Both the position numbers and the translations under genes were made by a program. A model generated the notes under the pieces. The model searched no databases. It was not told the origin of the DNA and was given only the letters and a program-made list of their open reading frames with translations. 64,000 nucleotides of DNA from Caballeronia sp. NK8 (GTDB taxonomy: Bacteria > Pseudomonadota > Gammaproteobacteria > Burkholderiales > Burkholderiaceae): positions 806,001 to 870,000 of the forward strand of contig NZ_AP024326.1 in assembly GCF_018408855.1 (NCBI RefSeq). Reading direction: 5' to 3'. Shown here piece by piece: positions 27,442 to 36,177 of this stretch (position 1 is the stretch's first letter; every line of letters begins with the position of its first letter).

Positions 27442-28881
27442 ATGCAACAGACCGTTACCGCGGGCACCCCTCCAATCGCGGCGCCGAACGTTCGCGTCGG
27501 CGTCAACCCGGGCGCGGAGATCTCCGCGCGCATGGACCGCTTGCCGATCACGCGTCATCTCTGGATGCTTGTGTTCCTCATCTCGCTCGGCGGCTTCTTT
27601 GAAGTCTACGACCTAATCTTCACCGGCTACATCGCGCCGGGCATGGCGAAGAGCGGCCTCCTGCAGACTACCACGCACTCTTTTTTTGGCTTTAACGGCA
27701 TCGCCGGTTTCATCGCGGCGACGTTCGCTGGCCTCTTTGTCGGTACGTTCGGTTTCGGTTGGATGCCGGATCGCTACGGCCGCCGCACTGTCTTCACGTA
27801 TTCGCTACTGTGGTACTCGGTCGGCTCGTCGATTATGGCCTTCCAGACGACGCCCGAAAGCGTGATCCTGTGGCGGTTCATTACAGGAATCGGCGTGGGC
27901 ATTGAGATCATCACGATCGACAGCTACGTCACCGAACTTGTGCCACAACACATGCGTGGCCGCGCGATGGCGTTCAACCAGATGGTGATGTTCTTGGCCG
28001 CCCCAGTCGCCGCGATCCTCTCATACTGGCTCGTGCCGACGACCGTGTTTGGCATCGACGGATGGCGCGTCGTGGTGCTCGCCGGATCGATCGGCGCGGT
28101 GCTCGTCTGGTTCATCCGCCGGGCGGTACCGGAAAGCCCGCGCTGGCTCGCGACACACGGCCACGTGGAGAACGGCGAGCGGATAGTGTCGAAGATCGAG
28201 GAGATCGTCGCGCGCCAGAGCGGCAAGCCGCTGCCGCCGCCGCTCCCGGTGATTGAACAGCAGGCGCATCGACGCGCATCGTTTGCGGAATTGCTGCAGC
28301 CGCCGTACCGCTCGCGCCTCATCATGCTGATCATCTTCAACTTCTGCCAGGCGATCGGCTACTACGGCTTCGCCAATTGGGTGCCGACGCTCTTGATTGG
28401 ACAAGGCATCACCGTGACGAAGAGCCTGCTGTACTCGTTCATCATTGCTTTTGCGATGCCGGCCGGCCCGATGCTCGCGATGCTCTACGCCGACAAAATC
28501 CAACGAAAGTGGCTGATTGTTGGCGGAGCGCTTGCGGTGGTCCTTTGCGGGTTGGCATTTGGGCAAATGAAGGCAGTCGTACCGCTCATCATTCTAGGTG
28601 TGTTGATCAGTCTGGCTGGGCAAACAATCTCGGTGGCGTTTCACGCTTACCAGGCGGAACTCTTCCCAACCGCAGTGCGTTGCCGTGCAAGCGGTATTGT
28701 CTATTCAGCCAGCCGCATCGGCGCGATGTTGTCGGGATTCTTCATTGCATTCTTGTTAAGGGACTTTGGCGTTGCCGGTGTGTTCACTGGCATCACGGGG
28801 AGCATGCTGGTTGTTGCCGTGGCGATCGGCGTGTTTGGGCCCAAGACCAACGGTGTCCGGCTCGAAGAGTTGAATCGGTGA
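27442..28881 (+). CDS. MFS transporter, sugar/metabolite:H+ symporter type
   Basis: 479 residues from the ATG at 27442 (CAGGAGAC upstream). Twelve membrane segments, with GGFFEVYDLIFTGYIAPGM in the first and the loop motif GWMPDRYGRRTVF after the second. The closing part GIVYSASRIGAML is also typical of organic-acid symporters. It should import the substrate of the lyase/CoA transferase pair. The 268 bases before it contain no gene and could hold a second promoter. Substrate unknown. Confidence 0.88.
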   Translation: MQQTVTAGTPPIAAPNVRVGVNPGAEISARMDRLPITRHLWMLVFLISLGGFFEVYDLIFTGYIAPGMAKSGLLQTTTHSFFGFNGIAGFIAATFAGLFVGTFGFGWMPDRYGRRTVFTYSLLWYSVGSSIMAFQTTPESVILWRFITGIGVGIEIITIDSYVTELVPQHMRGRAMAFNQMVMFLAAPVAAILSYWLVPTTVFGIDGWRVVVLAGSIGAVLVWFIRRAVPESPRWLATHGHVENGERIVSKIEEIVARQSGKPLPPPLPVIEQQAHRRASFAELLQPPYRSRLIMLIIFNFCQAIGYYGFANWVPTLLIGQGITVTKSLLYSFIIAFAMPAGPMLAMLYADKIQRKWLIVGGALAVVLCGLAFGQMKAVVPLIILGVLISLAGQTISVAFHAYQAELFPTAVRCRASGIVYSASRIGAMLSGFFIAFLLRDFGVAGVFTGITGSMLVVAVAIGVFGPKTNGVRLEELNR

Positions 28882-28950
28882 GCGCGGCAACGCCTACAGT
28901 TCCGCTTCCGTAGCCGCGTTTCAGATGCGGTTTTCATACTGGAGACAGCC

Positions 28951-30924
28951 GTGTATCACTTACCTTCGCAGCCGTCTGATCCGTCGAGGACGGTGCGCTT
29001 TGATGGTCGAATTTTGTTCCTATCGCAGAACGCAAGCGTAATCGAGCGGCAACTGTTCGGCGAGGACGTCACACTTGAAAAAGCGTCACCGCTTCGTACG
29101 GACATCTCGACCGACGAGATCACGCCCGCCTATATCTGCTACTACTATGACGAGAAGCTCGGCGAGTATCCGTACTTAGGCCTCGACTGCGCGGGAACTC
29201 GCCCAGTCAAGCAGGGCAGTGTAAAAGCTGCCGGATTTGCGGTCACCGTGGCGGGCCGCCGCTACGGGAAGGGATCGTCGCGGGAAGCCAGCCCGTTCGC
29301 TGAGTGGTGTGCGGGTGTTCGTCTGGTAATCGCCGAGAGTTTCGAGCGCATCTACCGGCAGAACTGCCACAATCTAGGTATCTTTACATCGACCGATTTT
29401 GGCTTGATCGCGCGCATTCGTCGAGGTGAGGATATTCCAGTGGAGGAATTCACGCGCGGCGAAGATGAGCTCACCGCCGAGTTGATTCGCAGGAGAGGGC
29501 TCTTCCGGTTGACCGAGGCGAGGCGTGCCGGCTGGGAGCTTTCCGTACCACCTGCTAAGTCACGCCCCATGACCTACGCGGAGAAACTTGTCGCCAAAGC
29601 GAGCGGCTGCGGGAGCGTCACACCTGGTCAAAGCGTTTTCGCTAAAACCGATTGGCGTTATGCGCACGAATACGTGTCTCCGATGTCGATAAGTTTTCTG
29701 CGCCGGGAATGCGGTGACAAAATTGAACTGCATGACCCCAACAGCATCGTTTGTTTTTCGGATCATCTGACGTTCATCCACCGGAGCATGCCAGCCGAGC
29801 GACGCGCGCTCGGGCTGCTTGACGTGGCCCAAGCAATGGGGAAGGTACAGCAGCGATTCTGTGAGGAATACGGGCTGCGCCATCATGGGCTGTTGAACGA
29901 CCGGGAAGGCTCCGAAGGGATCAGCCACTCGATCATGGCCGAGCGCTACGTAAAGCCGGCCCAACTTGTTGTTGGCACGGACTCTCATACCCCTCACTGC
30001 GGAGCGCTGGGCGCACTTGCGTTCGGGATTGGTGCGACGGAGATGGCTAACGCATGGCTCACGGGCGACGTGCGAGTGAAGGTGCCCCCGACCTGTCGGG
30101 TAAACCTCATAGGTCGTCTGCCGGCAGGCGTAGAGGCGAAGGACATTGTGTTGCATCTACTGCGTCTCCCGTATGTGCGCGAGGGCAGAGCAATTGGACA
30201 GGTATTTGAATACGGCGGTGAAGCATTGGCGTCGTTATCGACTGACGAACGAGCGACGCTGACGAACATGGTTGCGGAAATCGGTGGTTTCAGCGGCATC
30301 ATCGCTCCGGATGAGGAAACGGAGCGCTTCCTGCGTGAGCGCAGGGGTATCGATTTCGAGGTCGAGCCATGGATGCGCAGCGACAACGATGCCGAGGTAG
30401 CACACACAATCGACGTGGACTGTGCGCAGCTTGAGCCCATGCTCGCGCGCCCGGGCGATCCTGGTCAAGGCGTGGGCCTGTCCGAACTCCTCGATTCAGT
30501 ACCAGTCGATATCGCTTATGGCGGCTCTTGCACGGGCGGCAAGCGCGAAGATCTGCGTCGCTGCCATGAGGTGTTGGAGTGGGCTCTGAGCAACGGCCTA
30601 AAAGTCGCCGAGACCACTCGCTTCTTCCTGCAGTTCGGCAGTCAGGACGTACGTGACTACTGCGTGCGCGAAGGGATGCTGGAGGTCTTCGAGCGCGCAG
30701 GGGTCGAACTCATCGAACCGGGGTGCGGTGCCTGTGTCAACGCCGGGCCTGGTGTTTCGGAGCGTCCCGATCAGGTGACCGTCAGTGCCATCAATCGTAA
30801 CTTTCCTGGGCGTTCTGGCCCCGGCAAGGTATGGCTCGCGAGCCCTTCTACCGTCGCGGCAAGTGCTGTTGCTGGCCGAATCGTGAGCTTCGAGAAATTG
30901 CGAGCATCGAGGAACGACAACTGA
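28951..30924 (+). CDS. Aconitase-superfamily hydratase with the swivel domain first
   Basis: 657 residues from a GTG preceded by GGAGA. Residues 1 to about 190 form a LeuD-like swivel domain (YGKGSSREASP at 105-115). The rest is a LeuC-like catalytic domain: GTDSHTPHCGALGALAFGIG, then cluster ligands Cys527 in GGSCTGG and Cys592/Cys595 in PGCGACVN. All three 4Fe-4S ligands are present, so it should be active. Canonical aconitases have the opposite order, with the swivel last. It hydrates or dehydrates a hydroxy-di- or tricarboxylate. With a CoA transferase and lyase beside it, citraconate/citramalate-type or methyl-branched substrates are plausible, which is inference. Distinct from housekeeping acnA/acnB by size and domain order. 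Confidence 0.85.
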   Translation: MYHLPSQPSDPSRTVRFDGRILFLSQNASVIERQLFGEDVTLEKASPLRTDISTDEITPAYICYYYDEKLGEYPYLGLDCAGTRPVKQGSVKAAGFAVTVAGRRYGKGSSREASPFAEWCAGVRLVIAESFERIYRQNCHNLGIFTSTDFGLIARIRRGEDIPVEEFTRGEDELTAELIRRRGLFRLTEARRAGWELSVPPAKSRPMTYAEKLVAKASGCGSVTPGQSVFAKTDWRYAHEYVSPMSISFLRRECGDKIELHDPNSIVCFSDHLTFIHRSMPAERRALGLLDVAQAMGKVQQRFCEEYGLRHHGLLNDREGSEGISHSIMAERYVKPAQLVVGTDSHTPHCGALGALAFGIGATEMANAWLTGDVRVKVPPTCRVNLIGRLPAGVEAKDIVLHLLRLPYVREGRAIGQVFEYGGEALASLSTDERATLTNMVAEIGGFSGIIAPDEETERFLRERRGIDFEVEPWMRSDNDAEVAHTIDVDCAQLEPMLARPGDPGQGVGLSELLDSVPVDIAYGGSCTGGKREDLRRCHEVLEWALSNGLKVAETTRFFLQFGSQDVRDYCVREGMLEVFERAGVELIEPGCGACVNAGPGVSERPDQVTVSAINRNFPGRSGPGKVWLASPSTVAASAVAGRIVSFEKLRASRNDN

Positions 30925-31381
30925 ACGGGGCGCGTCAGGTCCAGCGGTCGCGTCGTCGTTCCAGGCCGCTGGTATTTTATCGAGCGTTTCGTAAGTGCCG
31001 GTAAGCTGCGATTGCTGTGAAGCCTAAAAGGCCGCTGGACTTTCGGAAGCGGACATCGAGGTCGACCCAGTCTGGACGGCAAAGATGGGTCGAGAGTTCG
31101 CGTTGACGACCGGTCGTTATCGGGCAGCCAAATACCAGTGGCCGCTTTACGGCGATGAGTTCGTAGCTCGGATGGGCTCACCCCGACCTAACTCGGCCGC
31201 TCGACGTCTGCCATCATCAGCGTCTGAAAGCGGCGAGTTCCAGTCGCTCGGATCGTTACGACGTCGAGCGGAATTCACCCGAGCCGTATCCTGAAGCCAC
31301 GAGAGCAACATCATTATTCGTACAGTGGCGCACTCGCGCTATTCAATCACGCAGCACGCATTTACGGAACACCGTTGGCTT
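30925..31381. other. Intergenic region carrying a dispersed repeat
   Basis: 457 bases between two convergent units. No convincing gene. The part at 31087-31163 is a degenerate copy of a repeat also found at 53018-53093. Confidence 0.55.
31087..31163 (+). repeat. Dispersed degenerate repeat, copy 1
   Basis: 77 bases aligning almost without gaps with 53018-53093. The last 25 bases (core TGGCCGCTTT then CGGCGATGAGTTCG) match at 23 positions. A weaker relative of the core is read on the minus strand at 44408-44428. All copies lie in gene-free gaps. Confidence 0.6.
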
Positions 31382-32314
31382 CTAGTCGAACCCATAAAGC
31401 CTCGCAGGATTGTCAACAAAAATCTTCTGCTGCCAGTCCGATCGGCCGATCCACCCGGCGATAGTGTCGAGAAGACCTGCATCATCTGGCTTGACGCCTT
31501 TCTCAGTCGGATGCGGCCAATCGGTGCCCCAAAGCATTCGCTCGGGAGCCATGTTGATCAGCGTCTTCGCGACGGGCGCAACATCCGCGTAATCGGGCGC
31601 GCCGGTTTTTGTGTCAACGTAGGGCCCCGACAAGGTGATAAACGTATTGCCTCTATTGACTAGGCGCTGCGCCGTGCGGAGCGCCTCCGACGTGAGACCG
31701 CCTGGCTCGGGAATATGCGCGATGTGGTCTATCACCAGCGGACAAGGAAGCGCCGAGAGATGACTTTCCAGCTCGGACAACCGGACGCCTTGTACCACGA
31801 GTTCGATATGCCACTTCATGCCAGCGATTCGCTCCGCAAGCGGGGCCAGCATATCCACCGTCGTTGCGCCGGGATAACTGAGATTGAACCGTATAGCTCG
31901 AATGCCGCCTATGTGAAGCTCGTGCAACTCCTCGTCGCTTACCGACGTGTCTATGACCGCCACGCCGCGCGCGTTGCTTCCGAAGCGTTTGAGCGCATCC
32001 AGCGTGCAGCGATTGTCGGTTCCATAGGTCGACGGCGTCACAACGATGTTCCGGTCGACGCCAAGACGTGCCTGCAGCAGCCGATACTGCTCCACCGTTG
32101 CATTGGGCGGCCGCAGCGTCGTGCCGGGCGCAACGGGAAAGCGGTCGTCGTAGATATGCATGTGGCAATCGACCGCTCCGGCAGGCAGTCGGAACGAGGG
32201 CCGCTCCGAGCCGCTAGACCACGCTTCGGTTGCCTGGGCACGCGCCGACAACGTCGACGCCGCCATCAGCGCCCCGCTCATCTTGAGGAAATCGCGTCTG
32301 GTCGGTTTTTGCAT
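31382..32314 (-). CDS. Tat-exported amidohydrolase-fold hydrolase, LigI (pyrone-dicarboxylate lactonase)-like
   Basis: 310 residues from the ATG at 32314; the longer open frame overlaps the MFS gene upstream. The N-terminus is a twin-arginine signal (PTRRDFLKMSGALMAAS), so the protein should be exported folded to the periplasm. The TIM-barrel hydrolase motifs are DCHMHIYDDRFP, VIDHIAHIPEP and WGTDWPHP, as in the 2-pyrone-4,6-dicarboxylate lactonase group. Relatives open lactones of dicarboxylic acids. It is the last gene of the ten-gene operon, two bases after the MFS stop. A periplasmic lactonase could convert the substrate before uptake by one of the carriers. Cytoplasmic LigI lacks a Tat signal, so this is a variant. 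Confidence 0.85.
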   Translation of the reverse strand: MQKPTRRDFLKMSGALMAASTLSARAQATEAWSSGSERPSFRLPAGAVDCHMHIYDDRFPVAPGTTLRPPNATVEQYRLLQARLGVDRNIVVTPSTYGTDNRCTLDALKRFGSNARGVAVIDTSVSDEELHELHIGGIRAIRFNLSYPGATTVDMLAPLAERIAGMKWHIELVVQGVRLSELESHLSALPCPLVIDHIAHIPEPGGLTSEALRTAQRLVNRGNTFITLSGPYVDTKTGAPDYADVAPVAKTLINMAPERMLWGTDWPHPTEKGVKPDDAGLLDTIAGWIGRSDWQQKIFVDNPARLYGFD

Positions 32315-32316
32315 GG

Positions 32317-33642
32317 TCAGACGGTCTCCGTCTTGCGAGCCAGATGTTTCGCCTGCCCGTTGCGCGTCAGGATCAAAAGCGTTGCGACGCTGATGAGGGT
32401 GAGGACTGCAAGCGGCATCAGCGCCAACGCGTAGCTTCCCGTCGCTTCCTTGACCCATCCATACACATTGACCATGAGACCGCCGCCGAGCAAGTTGGCG
32501 ATCGCGTTGATGGTCGCGAGGCCCGCTGCAACCGCGCTGTTCGACAGCATGTCCGTGGCAAGCGCCCAAAAAGGCCCTTTGAAGGAGTAAGCACCCACGA
32601 GCACTGCGCACAGCATGAAAATCGTCGGCACGAGCGAGCCGCTCAGCGACGTCGCAAACAGTCCGCCGCCGATGAGGAGCATCGGCACGACTGTATGCCA
32701 GCGACGCTCTCCCGAACGGTCGGAGCGGCGGCCCCAATAGACCATCAGGACAGATGCCACTGCATAGGGAATCGAATTGATGAGACCCGTTTGCATGACC
32801 GACAGGCCGAACGATTTCAGCAACTGCGGCTGCCACACCGACAACGTGCTGCCGGCAGCCGAAGCGCAGGTATCCACGAGCGCCAGGCACAACACATAGC
32901 GATTGCGAAAGAGCTTCGTGAGCGGCATGTCGAGCACCTTCTTAGCTGTCTTCGTCTCACTCGCGAGCGCATCAACGAGCCACTTCCGTTCGTCGTCCTT
33001 GAGCCATTTCGCATCGGCAGGTTTGTTCGTCAGGACAAACAGGCAGACAAAGCCCAACAGCACCGTGGGAATGCCTTCGAGGATGAAAAGCCAGTGCCAG
33101 CCGCGCAGACCCCAGAACCCGTCCATCTGCAGCAGCGCCGCGGAGATGGGTGAGCCGATGAAGCTCGCGGCCGGGATCGCGACCATGAAAGTGGCGACGA
33201 TGCGCGCCCGATACGAAGCAGGAATCCAGTACGACAGATACAGCAACACGCCCGGAAAAAATCCGGCCTCGGCCGCGCCGAGCAGAAAGCGCAGGATGTA
33301 GAACGTCGTCGCGTTGTGCACCAGCGCCGTTGCCGACGACACGATGCCCCACGTAATCATGATGCGGGCAATCCAGATGCGCGCGCCGTACTTTTGAAGC
33401 GCCATATTGCTCGGCACTTCGCAGAAGAAGTACGAAATGAAGAACAGGCTGCTGCCGAATCCGAACACTCTCGCCGACATGCCGAGGTCGTGATTCATCT
33501 GCAACGACGCCATGCCCACATTGCCGCGGTCGATGAACGCCAGCAGATAGCAGATCATCAGGAAGGGAATCAGCCGCCATACGACTTTCCGTATGGTGCG
33601 GCGCTCAATGTCCGATTTCGCCATGACACCGGTAGCTTGCAT
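32317..33642 (-). CDS. MFS transporter, ACS family
   Basis: 441 residues from the ATG at 33642 (GGAGAC upstream). The first helix LIPFLMICYLLAFIDRGNVG and the block FGFGSSLFFISYFFCEVPSN identify an ACS organic-anion symporter. Twelve membrane segments. It lies between another MFS gene (25 bases upstream) and the Tat-exported hydrolase gene (two bases downstream). It resembles the MFS at 38423 in family but is not a recent duplicate. Probable uptake of a hydroxy- or aromatic carboxylate; substrate unknown. Confidence 0.88.
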   Translation of the reverse strand: MQATGVMAKSDIERRTIRKVVWRLIPFLMICYLLAFIDRGNVGMASLQMNHDLGMSARVFGFGSSLFFISYFFCEVPSNMALQKYGARIWIARIMITWGIVSSATALVHNATTFYILRFLLGAAEAGFFPGVLLYLSYWIPASYRARIVATFMVAIPAASFIGSPISAALLQMDGFWGLRGWHWLFILEGIPTVLLGFVCLFVLTNKPADAKWLKDDERKWLVDALASETKTAKKVLDMPLTKLFRNRYVLCLALVDTCASAAGSTLSVWQPQLLKSFGLSVMQTGLINSIPYAVASVLMVYWGRRSDRSGERRWHTVVPMLLIGGGLFATSLSGSLVPTIFMLCAVLVGAYSFKGPFWALATDMLSNSAVAAGLATINAIANLLGGGLMVNVYGWVKEATGSYALALMPLAVLTLISVATLLILTRNGQAKHLARKTETV

Positions 33643-33667
33643 GTTTGTCTCCACTCTATTTTGCGCC

Positions 33668-34897
33668 TCAGCGCTGTTCCTTGATTCGTTGCCATGCGAC
33701 GATGGAAATGACACCCACCGCCAGCACCACGGCCATCGCCGCAAATGTATGCCGCACGCCCAGCGCTTCGGATACCGTCCCGACCAGCAGGTAGCCAAAG
33801 GGCATCGTCCCGTTGTAGGCCATGCCATACATGCCGATGAGTCCACCGCGCACGTGTTCCGGGCACTGTCGCTGGATCGTTGCGTTGGTCGACGTGGCCG
33901 CGAAGGTGAGGCTGAAGCCCAGGATAAAAAACGCGGGCATGGACGCCGCGGCGGCATCGGTCGTCGCGAGGACCATCAGAGCAGCGATAGCCGACCACGG
34001 CGCCCACGCGATGAACCGGGCCGATGCACGCGGCCCAAGCGCCGACGACAACAGCACCGCGGAACTCAGCGAGCCAGCGCCCGCGCACGCGAAGAACGCG
34101 CCGGTGAAACGCGCGGCGTCGTGGAACGCCTTGTCCGCGAGCAGCGGCACGAGCGTTTGATAGCTCGCCGCGAACAAACCGATGCACGCGAGAATCGGCA
34201 GATAGCGCGCTGAAAAAACGTCCGACATGACATAGCCGACCGCGTCGCGCAGGCTGCTTTCGGCGCGAGACGGTGCGGCCTTTTCGGACAGGCGGATCGA
34301 GCGCACGCAGGTCGCCATGAAGCACAGCGCAAAGGCGTAGATGACGAACGATGCGCGCGGTCCGAGCGTCGGATAGACGAAGCCCGCGATCGTCGGCCCG
34401 ACCATCCGTCCGACGTTGTAGACCATGGTGTTCATCGCCACGGCATTCGACGTGAGGCTTCCGTCTTGCAGGCTCGTCAGCAGCAGCACCTGGCGCGCGG
34501 GCACTTCTACGGCGCTCGAAACGCCGATCGCCAGCGCGTGCGCGAGGATCAGCTTGACGCCCAACACGCCGAGCGTCGACAAAGCAATCAGGCTGCCGGT
34601 CAGAACGAGCGACACCGTCAATACGCAAAGCGTGACACGCCTCGCGTTCTCGGAACGAATCCGCGAACCTGCAATCGGCGCGACGACCAATTGCGGTCCG
34701 TACAGCAGAAAATTCAGCAAGGCAAGAATCGCCGCCGAACCCGACAGGTGATAAACGAGCAGATTCAACGTAACGTTCTGGGTCCAGCTGCCCAGAACAG
34801 ACGCGACTTGCCCGCTGAGATATCGCCGCAGCGCCGGCTCGGTCAGCGCGGGAAAAAGCCGGCTGACGATGCCCGATGACCGTGCGGCAGTGTTCAT
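33668..34897 (-). CDS. MFS transporter, EntS/MFS_3-type exporter
   Basis: 409 residues. The opening LRRYLSGQVASVLGSWTQNV and the block VEVPARQVLLLTSLQ are typical of the EntS-like MFS_3 group, whose known members export siderophores or drugs. The stop of the upstream MFS gene and the ATG here share the bases ATGA. In a catabolic operon an exporter would be expected to relieve build-up of an intermediate, or to exchange product for substrate; this is inference. It is a different MFS subfamily from the three others in the operon. Confidence 0.85.
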   Translation of the reverse strand: MNTAARSSGIVSRLFPALTEPALRRYLSGQVASVLGSWTQNVTLNLLVYHLSGSAAILALLNFLLYGPQLVVAPIAGSRIRSENARRVTLCVLTVSLVLTGSLIALSTLGVLGVKLILAHALAIGVSSAVEVPARQVLLLTSLQDGSLTSNAVAMNTMVYNVGRMVGPTIAGFVYPTLGPRASFVIYAFALCFMATCVRSIRLSEKAAPSRAESSLRDAVGYVMSDVFSARYLPILACIGLFAASYQTLVPLLADKAFHDAARFTGAFFACAGAGSLSSAVLLSSALGPRASARFIAWAPWSAIAALMVLATTDAAAASMPAFFILGFSLTFAATSTNATIQRQCPEHVRGGLIGMYGMAYNGTMPFGYLLVGTVSEALGVRHTFAAMAVVLAVGVISIVAWQRIKEQR

Positions 34898-36177
34898 GAA
34901 AGCGCCTTGCCCCGCGTCTCAGGCGCGAAGAAGACGACGATGGCGGCCGCGATGAACGCGACGATTGTCGTCGAAAGCCCGAGAACGAAGCCGCCCGATG
35001 TCGACGCCAGCGTGCCGATGACCAATGGCGCGATAAAGCCACCGAGCCGCCCGCCGTTGTACGCGAGGCCCATGAAGAACCCTCTCGACGCCGTATTCCC
35101 GATAATCTCCGCGAGAAATGGCCCCGCGCCTGCGAAGATGCCGTTCACGCTGAAGCCGGTGAAGAAGATCGCCACCATCAAAACCAGTGCGCTCGACGAC
35201 ATGATGTAGCCGAACACCGCCGCAGCGCCGACGAGCAGGTACGCCATGAACATCGGCCGGCGGCCGAGACGATCCACGAAGGCCGAGAACAACAGAAAAC
35301 CGCTGATTGCGCCGAACTGAAGGGCGAAAACGAACTTGAGGCTATGTACGAAATCCAGGTGCTTCACCGCGACGAGAAACGTCGGCGTCCAGGTGAACAC
35401 GCCCCAGTAGAGGTACTGGAGAAAGAAGATGAACGTGAACGCCGTCACGAGACCACGAACGTTGAGCGCTTCGTCGGCCGGTGCTTTTCGCATCACGGGT
35501 TGAGCATTCGCGCGTTGGCGCTCAAGCCAGATCGCTGACTCGGGCGTTTTGCGTGCGACAAAGAAGAGGATGAAAAACGGTAGCGCGCCGATCAAAAACA
35601 ACACTCGCCAGCCGTTGCCGCCCAAGCCGTCATTGACGCTTGCGACGATGCTCGAAATCGTGATGGCGAGAATCGCGCCAATCGGCAAGCCCATCTGCAT
35701 GAGCGCACCGCCCTTGCCCCGACGGCTCGCGTGCCAGGTTTCGGCAATCAGTGCCGCGCCGGCAGTCCACGTTCCGCCCATCCCCAACGCGCCGAAAAAG
35801 CGGATGGTGGCGAACCAGTGTTCGTTCGGTGCGAACGCGAGCAGCCCCGAAAACAGCGAATAAATGGCGATGCACAACATGGCCGTGCGCACGCGTCCGA
35901 GCCTGTCCGACACGTAGCCGAACAGAATCCCGCCGATGATCTGCCCCGCTGCCGTAATGCTCGTGAACAGCCCGAGCTGTGCTTTCGACAGACCGAACTG
36001 GAGGGCGAGCGTCGGCAGAAGAAGCGACAGCAGGAACGAGTCGTAGCTCTCGAACGTCCATCCGAGTCCCGCAAGGGAAAGTGACCGCCATTCGACGCGG
36101 GTGATGTCCCTATAGCCCTTTGCCTCGACCCGGTTGTCGGGCTGAGCCTGCGCCAGGCTCGCGCTTGTTTTCATCAT
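34894..36177 (-). CDS. MFS transporter, aromatic-acid/metabolite:H+ symporter type
   Basis: 427 residues. Motifs are LGWTFESYDSFLLSLLLPTL in helix 1 and GYVSDRLGRVRTAML in the first cytoplasmic loop; AFVDRLGRRPMF is the second-half copy. Overlaps its neighbours by four bases on both sides (ATGA), so it is translationally coupled to the TIM-barrel hydrolase upstream and the exporter downstream. Likely proton-driven importer of an organic acid. Together with the two ACS carriers it makes three apparent importers in one operon. Confidence 0.88.
   Translation of the reverse strand: MMKTSASLAQAQPDNRVEAKGYRDITRVEWRSLSLAGLGWTFESYDSFLLSLLLPTLALQFGLSKAQLGLFTSITAAGQIIGGILFGYVSDRLGRVRTAMLCIAIYSLFSGLLAFAPNEHWFATIRFFGALGMGGTWTAGAALIAETWHASRRGKGGALMQMGLPIGAILAITISSIVASVNDGLGGNGWRVLFLIGALPFFILFFVARKTPESAIWLERQRANAQPVMRKAPADEALNVRGLVTAFTFIFFLQYLYWGVFTWTPTFLVAVKHLDFVHSLKFVFALQFGAISGFLLFSAFVDRLGRRPMFMAYLLVGAAAVFGYIMSSSALVLMVAIFFTGFSVNGIFAGAGPFLAEIIGNTASRGFFMGLAYNGGRLGGFIAPLVIGTLASTSGGFVLGLSTTIVAFIAAAIVVFFAPETRGKALS

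Noticed and set aside
33570..35042. 490-codon minus-strand open frame in another frame
   Set aside because: Low-complexity Arg-rich shadow of the two MFS genes that are clearly coding.
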